Shown here: piece by piece, positions 39,797-45,556 of the stretch
How positions within the stretch are numbered: position 1 is the stretch's first letter
Layout of the letters: every line of letters starts with the position of its first letter
Source of the DNA: an uncultured Candidatus Saccharibacteria bacterium
GTDB taxonomy: Bacteria > Patescibacteriota > Saccharimonadia > Saccharimonadales > Saccharimonadaceae
Reading direction: 5' to 3'
Length of the DNA: 45,556 bases
NCBI GenBank assembly: GCA_946414465.1
Contig: CAMKOP010000007.1
Coordinates: forward strand, 1 to 45,556
Translations under genes and position numbers: made by a program
Notes under the pieces: model-generated
Seen by the model: the letters and a program-made list of their open reading frames with translations, nothing else
Told to the model about the DNA's origin: nothing
Database searches by the model: none

Positions 39797-40966
39797 TTAC
39801 CGCAAATGGATGTAATTATATCGGCCTACTTCACCAGCTGGAATCGTACGTGAACCAAAATCGCCGTAATGGAACGAACCAGTATAAAGCTGTGTAGCAT
39901 AAGCATTATTGTATTCAGTTACGCCAATCGAACCGTCACCATTCACACTCTCAACCCAGAATACATGCCCATAGGCACCACCATCAATCTGCCCAATAGT
40001 ATTAGGAGCAGGATTATGATCCACCACATATCCAGCTGAACGTGCTCGATTGTCCCAGTTGTAGGCATTACCCCAGGCTAATACTAATCCAAACATCTCA
40101 TATGCTTTCCAACCAGTATAACTTACGCATTCGCACACCAATCCACCGATGTAATAACCATTGATAGTTGTGCCATAATCATCTTGTCTCGCAGGACAAT
40201 CGGCCTGCCATGGATAAGTATTCGCTCCAGTATAAGAACTACCGCTATAAAGTTCTGGATGAGCTTCCTGTTCCGCCTTTTCTGCCGCACGTTGCGCTTC
40301 CTTAGCCGCCTTCGCTACTTCATTATAAGATTCTGCATCGTTTTCGTATTTCTCAACCAATGCTTGTTGCTCGGAACGCTTCGCTGTTAAAGACTTTTTA
40401 GCCTCCTGTTGCTGAGCTAACAAAGTCTCAACTTCAGATTTTTCCTCTTCTAATTTTTCCTTAGTTTCTTTAATAGTCGTAGCAGAAGCTGAGATTTGTC
40501 CTTTTACAGTTTCCTCCCGTGCAGCCTTTTCTGCCAAGTCCGAAATTGAAGTCGCACCTGCCAAAATCTTAATTGGCTCAGCGTCCGATTCAAAATGCAT
40601 ATTCACCAAAAGCTCCGCCAAAGCATCCTGCTCTTCCGTCAATTTTTCTTCAGTAATCTTTATCTGCTTTTTTAATTCCTTTACTTCAGCTTCAGTACCG
40701 GCAATCTCTGCTTCTTTGCTAGCAATCTCAGACGACAGCTCAGTTACTTTAAGCTGGTAAGCACTAGCTGAATTTGCCGCTGCCGCTGCATTCTTATTCG
40801 CTTCTTTCTCTTTTTCGACCGCCTCAAGACAAGCCGATGAATTTTGGCAAGCCTTCGAAATTGCCCACGAATTACTACTCCGTACCATACCAAAAACAGT
40901 TGTAATCAACAAAACTGTTACAATAAAACAAATTATTATTCTGTTTTTGTTTCTAAGTATTACCAT
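39797..40966 (-). CDS. Coiled-coil CHAP peptidoglycan hydrolase (PcsB-like)
   Basis: Predicted exported cell-separation hydrolase, 389 residues. N-terminal signal/anchor (IIICFIVTVLLITTVFGMV), long coiled coil at roughly 45-225 (LSSEIASKEAEIAGTEAEVK; EKLEEEKSEVETLLAQQQ), then a CHAP amidase/endopeptidase domain with Cys in CECVSYTGWKAYEM and His in GGAYGHVFWVESV. The domain order matches PcsB-type proteins activated by FtsEX, whose genes lie immediately upstream. Start corrected to 40966: the 12 extra codons of the longer frame contain the promoter -10 itself. Confidence 0.93.
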   Translation of the reverse strand: MVILRNKNRIIICFIVTVLLITTVFGMVRSSNSWAISKACQNSSACLEAVEKEKEANKNAAAAANSASAYQLKVTELSSEIASKEAEIAGTEAEVKELKKQIKITEEKLTEEQDALAELLVNMHFESDAEPIKILAGATSISDLAEKAAREETVKGQISASATTIKETKEKLEEEKSEVETLLAQQQEAKKSLTAKRSEQQALVEKYENDAESYNEVAKAAKEAQRAAEKAEQEAHPELYSGSSYTGANTYPWQADCPARQDDYGTTINGYYIGGLVCECVSYTGWKAYEMFGLVLAWGNAYNWDNRARSAGYVVDHNPAPNTIGQIDGGAYGHVFWVESVNGDGSIGVTEYNNAYATQLYTGSFHYGDFGSRTIPAGEVGRYNYIHLR

Positions 40967-40972
40967 AAACTC

Positions 40973-40981
40973 ATTATAACA
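40973..40981 (-). promoter_or_regulatory. Extended -10 promoter of the CHAP hydrolase gene, leaderless
   Basis: Minus-strand TGTTATAAT, six bases before the ATG at 40966. It decides the start: a start further upstream would place the promoter inside the coding region. Confidence 0.7.
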
Positions 40982-41027
40982 TATTTCACCAAAATAAATC
41001 AAGTACTAAACCACCAAAACCCATATC

Positions 41028-42053
41028 TTAAGTCTTATGAAGATATTTCGAAACAGCTAACCACGCCGAAATTCTACCAATTACTACGCCAGCCGCGATA
41101 AATATCAAAAACACTATAATCAATTGGTTCGATTCTAGCACCCCATTAATTGAATCGACGTTAATTCCATAATTTGCAAGCTTCGGCGACAAAAATCTAA
41201 ACCCAAAGTATGAAATCGTCCCCGCGACAATGCCAGCAATCACACCGCAAATTTCTGCCTCAATCAAGAATGGTCCTCGAATAAAACTTCTATCCGCACC
41301 CACCAATTTCATCATGTATATTTCTTCTCGCCTTGAGAAAATCGCCATCCTAATAGTCGAAAAAATAATCAAGATTGAAATTACCAAAAACACCGCTGCC
41401 AAGATAATACCACCAGTTCGCGCCATCCTCGCCCATGAAGTAATCGTGTTAATTTCTGCCCTATTCACATCATAAGTTGGTGGCATTTCTTTATCGGTAA
41501 ACTCACGAAACATTTCGCCATTTTCGACAGTCTCTTTAATACTATCTAAGTTATCCACATTATAAACTTTAATTCGCATCGTCGCCTGCATTTTCGCAAT
41601 CATCATCTTAGTCATCTCATCATCCAAGATATTCAAAATTTCTTCGCTATCGCCATTCTCAATCAAAAACTTCTCATATTCTTCTTCCGAAGTCGAAGTT
41701 TCTACGCTTTTTATATTTGGATCCTTCTTAATCTCTTCAGTCAATTTGTCCAAATCTTGTTGCGAAGTATTTGGTTTTAGATAAATCGTAATATCAATTT
41801 TGTCCTTCATCATCTCAGCAGTGTTAGTCAAAATCACACTCGCCACTACCGTCACAAACAAGATAATCAACGTTATCGCCATCACAATCGTCGCCGCACT
41901 AGATAGCCAAATATTCCGTGAAAATCCGCGAGTCCCATATTTCACAATACGTGCTTTTTCTCGCACCACGTGACGCTTGCGATTTTTCTGCATCGTCTTC
42001 AAACTTTTTTTTGAGACTCTTTTGAGTTTTTTCTCACCTTCAACTTTTTTCAC
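41028..42053 (-). CDS. ftsX: Cell division protein FtsX
   Basis: Permease-like partner of FtsE that gates peptidoglycan hydrolases at the septum. 341 residues. Basic cytosolic N-terminus, TM1 (AATIVMAITLIILFVTVVAS), an extracellular domain at about 90-215, then three more spans (GGIILAAVFLVISILIIFS; ICGVIAGIVAGTISYFGF; LIIVFLIFIAAGVVIG). The start is GTG, directly abutting the ftsE stop with no gap. Confidence 0.94.
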   Translation of the reverse strand: MKKVEGEKKLKRVSKKSLKTMQKNRKRHVVREKARIVKYGTRGFSRNIWLSSAATIVMAITLIILFVTVVASVILTNTAEMMKDKIDITIYLKPNTSQQDLDKLTEEIKKDPNIKSVETSTSEEEYEKFLIENGDSEEILNILDDEMTKMMIAKMQATMRIKVYNVDNLDSIKETVENGEMFREFTDKEMPPTYDVNRAEINTITSWARMARTGGIILAAVFLVISILIIFSTIRMAIFSRREEIYMMKLVGADRSFIRGPFLIEAEICGVIAGIVAGTISYFGFRFLSPKLANYGINVDSINGVLESNQLIIVFLIFIAAGVVIGRISAWLAVSKYLHKT

Positions 42054-42809
42054 CTAAATCACCCTCCTTGGTTTCAATGCGTGCCCAGGGGTTTGCACTC
42101 GCCGCGTTGGCACTTTTTTATCATCTAGTTTGTAAATACCATTATTCTTCTGATCGTTTATAATCTTACCATTTTTCAAAGTTACCACACGCTTCTGTAA
42201 AGTATTCACAATATTCTCATTATGCGTCGTCACTAAAATAGTCGTGCCAAAATCGTTAATCTTCTTTAAAAGCTGAATTATTTCTTCAGTAGTTAATTTA
42301 TCCAAATTTGCCGTCGGCTCGTCAGCAATCAATATTTTCGGTTGCCTTGCTACAGAGCGTGCAATCGATACTCTTTGTTGTTGTCCACCAGACAACTGAT
42401 CAGGAAATTTCTTCGCCTGATCCAACAAATCAACGAGCTCCAAAACTTTTGGCACTGTTTTACGAATTTCTTTACCGCTCATCCCAGCAATTTCAAGCGC
42501 AAATGCCACATTCTCATAAACTGTACGTCTCGGTAATAATTTAAAATCCTGAAAGACCACACCCAACCGTCTACGATATCCAGGAATATGACGCTTTTTT
42601 ACATAATCAAGGTCAATCCCGCCAATAATAATCTTCCCTGAATCTGGGTTCTCTTCTTTGGTAATCATTTTCATCAAAGTCGACTTACCAGCCCCAGATT
42701 TACCCACCAAAAATACGAATTCATTTGGCTCAATATGCAAAGAAACATTGTCAAGCGCCGGCTCAGAATCACCCGGATATTGTTTCGTAACCGAATCTAG
42801 CAGTATCAT
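42054..42809 (-). CDS. ftsE: Cell division ATP-binding protein FtsE
   Basis: ABC ATPase of the FtsEX complex. 251 residues. Walker A GKSGAGKST, Q-loop VVFQDFKLLP, signature LSGGQQQRVSIARS, Walker B ILIADEPTANLD and the H-loop VTTHNE are intact. A ~30-residue basic tail extends past the usual end. TGTTAATAT (42816-42824) sits six bases from the ATG, so the ftsEX mRNA appears leaderless. Confidence 0.96.
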   Translation of the reverse strand: MILLDSVTKQYPGDSEPALDNVSLHIEPNEFVFLVGKSGAGKSTLMKMITKEENPDSGKIIIGGIDLDYVKKRHIPGYRRRLGVVFQDFKLLPRRTVYENVAFALEIAGMSGKEIRKTVPKVLELVDLLDQAKKFPDQLSGGQQQRVSIARSVARQPKILIADEPTANLDKLTTEEIIQLLKKINDFGTTILVTTHNENIVNTLQKRVVTLKNGKIINDQKNNGIYKLDDKKVPTRRVQTPGHALKPRRVI

Positions 42810-42815
42810 AACTAC

Positions 42816-42824
42816 ATATTAACA
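42816..42824 (-). promoter_or_regulatory. Extended -10 promoter of ftsEX, leaderless
   Basis: Minus-strand TGTTAATAT, six bases before the ATG at 42809. Confidence 0.6.
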
Positions 42825-42847
42825 TAAGTAGAAAAAGAATTCAAATG

Positions 42848-45220
42848 CTATTTTTTCTCAATATGAAAGGTAATATTACGAGTTTTTTGACCCTCAGCCT
42901 GATATATAACGCCCGGCGTAATCTTCGCTCCAGGATTATCCTTTTGTATTTCTTTCAATGCTTCTGCATAAGATTTATCAGTAGTAATCGTCAAATCCTC
43001 ATGTTTTTTATTGCCAAAATCTACTATTTTTTTGTGTCCTGCATATTCTAATAGATAATCCATATCGATTTCAAACCCAGCTACATACGGCGCCAATTTA
43101 AAATCTGCTCTTACTGAATTTCTGAATTCCCCAACGATACCGATATGTTTTCCTTGCAACATAATCTCTGCTGAACGCTTTGGCTCAAACGGTTTTTCTT
43201 CTGCTCGTACCTTTCGCCCTTGCATTGGCACAAACTCCACAGTGATATCAAGTTCTTCAAATATTTTCGCCGCATATTTTTTCGCCTTATAAAACGCCGT
43301 TTCATTATTCTTGCGTTCTGCTATTACGCATCCTAATGAGTGTTTTTCAACTGGAACATTTTCATCATCCATCCCAGATTCTTTACGATATACCGCATTC
43401 ATCTCGTAGATCGCAAACTTTTCTACTGGTAATTTTTCATTCATATATGTTTTATCCAATAAACTTGGTATAATCGATTGACGAATATATTGTAATTCCG
43501 GCGAAATCGAATTAACAATCTTGTAAGAATTATTAGGATCTTGGGCTACTTTTTCAAGAAGTCTTCCGCTCACAAAACTATAAGTCAAAACTTCATTTGC
43601 TCCATACCTAGCCATCAATTCACGAATTCTTTTCCTTAGCACAAAAACCGGATTTCGCTCAGCTGTCAAATGAAGCGGCGAGACCGGCGTAATGTTATCA
43701 TAGCCAAGTAGACGCCCCACCTCCTCAATTATATCCTCTTTGATGTGAATATCGGTTCGCCAAATCGGTGCATCGACTACCAAATCCTTCCCCTTCTTTT
43801 CAATCATAAATCCAACATTTTTCAAAGTATTTGCTATCAAAGCTTCATCATATCGCGTACCAAGCAACCCATTTATTTCATCAACACTGATTTCAATTGC
43901 TTTTGGCACAGTAAAGTCAGGCCACACATCGTTCATGTCAATCGGCTTACCATTGATTTCTTTAACAGCCTCCGCCAACACATTAAATGTGCCAGTAGCC
44001 GGTACGCCTTTAGTGTATCTCGTAATCGCCTCCGAAAAAATCCCATGCGCCATCTGAGTTTTGCGCAAATTATACAGACTAAATGTAGCAACTTCGAGCA
44101 ACACATTTTTTGTATCCTCATCAATCATTGTATTTGCACCACCCATCGCACCCGCCAATCCAACCGGCACATTATTTGACGTAATCAAAATGTCATTATC
44201 GGTACATTTTAATACAGTCCCATCCAATAGTTCAATTTCTTCTCCATCTTTTGCCAAACGTACGATTATTTTCGGATCTGTAGTCTTCCCAACTTTATTA
44301 AACTTATCATAATCAAATGCATGTAATGGTTGACCAGTTAGTAGCATTAAATAATTCGTCACGTCAACTATCTTTGATACACTATGCATGCCAGATTTTG
44401 CCAACAAGGTATCCGTCAGTGAGAAATACTTGTTCTTTGCCAATGGATCAACAATCTTAATTTGCGCACAAGTATAACGCGGACAAACCTTCGCATCCTC
44501 AATCTCGATTTTAATCTTGGTATCTTTTTTACGAACACCAGTCTTAGTTGATTCCAAAAATCCTTCTTCAAAAACTGTCTCATGCGTCAAAAAATCTGGC
44601 TCTATAAAAGGTTGTCCTAAAATCCCCGCCACTTCCCGTGCGAATCCAATCAAACCAAAACAGTCCGGTCGATGCGTCAAGGATTTATTTTCAATATCTA
44701 GTATTTTGTCTCTCAATTCAAACACATCCGCAAACTCATCGCTAGGCTTTGCCATTTCAGGATCTATTTCGATAATACCCTCATGATCAACACCAAGATC
44801 TAATTCATCTGCCGCCGCCAACATACCGTAAGAGTCGTATTTGCCAAGCATTCTTCGCTTACCAATCACAAAAGGCGCATCCTCGTGTACCGATGCCGGC
44901 ACGATTGCACCAGGTGCAATCCATGTAGCTAGCATCCCCTTGTGTACATTTGGCGCACCACACATAACTTGTACCAAACCTTCGCTTTTTGGTACATTTT
45001 TGACTTCAATATTACCCACATTAATTTTACATAAAGCTAAATGTGTATCTGGAATCTTCTCAACTGATTCAACACGCACTACATATATATTGTCATATTT
45101 GTGCGTCTCATCTATAACTCCTTCAACTTCAACCAAGCGCGCACCAATCAGCCGCACCAATTCCTCGTCCGAAATCTTAATATCTACATATTTTTTTAAC
45201 CAATTTAACGAAATTCTCAT
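42848..45220 (-). CDS. pheT: Phenylalanyl-tRNA synthetase beta subunit
   Basis: Large subunit of the class II PheRS heterotetramer, responsible for tRNA binding and editing of Tyr-tRNA(Phe). 790 residues, full length. An N-terminal tRNA-binding OB domain (about 40-155, VCNINVG-like LCKINVGNIEVKNV, VMCGAPNV), the B3/B4 editing domain (LTHRPDCFGLIGFAREVAGI), B5 (IIEEVGRLLGYDNI) and a C-terminal ferredoxin-fold anticodon-binding domain are seen. Starts one base after the pheS stop. Confidence 0.96.
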   Translation of the reverse strand: MRISLNWLKKYVDIKISDEELVRLIGARLVEVEGVIDETHKYDNIYVVRVESVEKIPDTHLALCKINVGNIEVKNVPKSEGLVQVMCGAPNVHKGMLATWIAPGAIVPASVHEDAPFVIGKRRMLGKYDSYGMLAAADELDLGVDHEGIIEIDPEMAKPSDEFADVFELRDKILDIENKSLTHRPDCFGLIGFAREVAGILGQPFIEPDFLTHETVFEEGFLESTKTGVRKKDTKIKIEIEDAKVCPRYTCAQIKIVDPLAKNKYFSLTDTLLAKSGMHSVSKIVDVTNYLMLLTGQPLHAFDYDKFNKVGKTTDPKIIVRLAKDGEEIELLDGTVLKCTDNDILITSNNVPVGLAGAMGGANTMIDEDTKNVLLEVATFSLYNLRKTQMAHGIFSEAITRYTKGVPATGTFNVLAEAVKEINGKPIDMNDVWPDFTVPKAIEISVDEINGLLGTRYDEALIANTLKNVGFMIEKKGKDLVVDAPIWRTDIHIKEDIIEEVGRLLGYDNITPVSPLHLTAERNPVFVLRKRIRELMARYGANEVLTYSFVSGRLLEKVAQDPNNSYKIVNSISPELQYIRQSIIPSLLDKTYMNEKLPVEKFAIYEMNAVYRKESGMDDENVPVEKHSLGCVIAERKNNETAFYKAKKYAAKIFEELDITVEFVPMQGRKVRAEEKPFEPKRSAEIMLQGKHIGIVGEFRNSVRADFKLAPYVAGFEIDMDYLLEYAGHKKIVDFGNKKHEDLTITTDKSYAEALKEIQKDNPGAKITPGVIYQAEGQKTRNITFHIEKK

Positions 45221-45221
45221 T

Positions 45222-45556
45222 TTAATTAAACTCCCTTAAGAAATTAAGATTACCAGATTCAAACAAACGTATATCACCCAGAGCATATTTAAGTAAAACC
45301 AAACGCTCAATACCTCCACCCCACGCAAAACCATGATATACAGTCGGATCAATACCAGCCATTCGTAATACATTCGGATGTGTCATTCCACAACCAAGCA
45401 TTTCCAGCCAATCACCTTTTTTACCACCTAGCGACTTAGGTTTTTCAATTAACAGTTCTACAGAAGGTTCAGTAAACGGGAAATATCCTGGTTGTGTCCT
45501 GATTTCCAGTTTTTGTTCGTAATAACGCTCAAAAAACTCACGCAAAACTCCAAGCA
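45222..45556 (-). CDS. pheS: Phenylalanyl-tRNA synthetase alpha subunit, 5' part off window
   Basis: Catalytic subunit of PheRS; only the C-terminal ~110 residues are inside the window and the frame runs to the right edge. Visible class II core: YFPFTEPSVELLIEKPKS (motif 2/3 region), WLEMLGCGMTHPNVLRMAGID and motif 3 GFAWGGGIERLVLLKY, ending LNFLREFN. The apparent TTG start near 45545 is not the real one. pheS-pheT are cotranscribed. Confidence 0.95.
   Translation of the reverse strand, partial: LGVLREFFERYYEQKLEIRTQPGYFPFTEPSVELLIEKPKSLGGKKGDWLEMLGCGMTHPNVLRMAGIDPTVYHGFAWGGGIERLVLLKYALGDIRLFESGNLNFLREFN

Overview
The window looks like the chromosome of a reduced Candidate Phyla Radiation bacterium, most likely a Candidatus Saccharibacteria (TM7) relative. 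The reasons are the moderately AT-rich composition, tightly packed informational operons, several secreted FISUMP / Listeria-Bacteroides-repeat surface proteins with two sortases, L36 and L32 proteins without zinc cysteines, and many genes whose extended -10 promoter abuts the start codon. Reading frames use the standard code. The lineage call is inference from gene content, not from a marker tree.

Bases 1-6000 are an accessory region. A tyrosine recombinase (5' end off the window) is followed by a promoter-led transcript that runs into the 3' two-thirds of a tRNA-Ala(GGC) ending in CCA. A second, shorter copy of that tRNA 3' end lies 2.4 kb further on, at about 3559-3577, and the two may be attachment sites. 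Between and beside them are two triplet tandem repeats (3 x 32 bp and 3 x 30 bp), two large secreted FISUMP genes with almost identical N-terminal halves, and a detached FISUMP 3' end. The last codons of the first FISUMP gene are GC-rich and adenine-poor, as expected of a diversified C-type-lectin-fold variable region, but no reverse transcriptase is present in the window. Two small genes of unknown function also lie here.

Bases 6000-16300 hold an unknown cytosolic protein, a CsaA-like tRNA-binding protein, a third FISUMP/repeat protein, a sortase, an HD-domain hydrolase, a compact thymidylate cluster (thyA-folA-glyA) and a very large two-membrane-segment FISUMP protein. The N-terminus of that last protein carries a PNTG sorting-signal-like module.

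From 16.4 kb to the end nearly everything is on the minus strand and is core machinery. In transcription order this is: pheS(partial)-pheT; ftsE-ftsX; a coiled-coil CHAP peptidoglycan hydrolase; an S41 protease; a GT4 glycosyltransferase; leuS-glutaredoxin-trmH; rpmF-nusB-nudix-rnc; a small unknown gene; rpsP; khpA; rpoB-rpoC; secY-sortase; infA-rpmJ-rpsM-rpsK-rpsD-rpoA-rplQ-rplM-rpsI; and tRNA-Ala(CGC). Two related GC-rich, long-stemmed inverted-repeat elements sit between rpoC and secY and between the sortase and infA. The rpoB leader is about 300 nt long, with a consensus promoter, an internal terminator and a possible second promoter.
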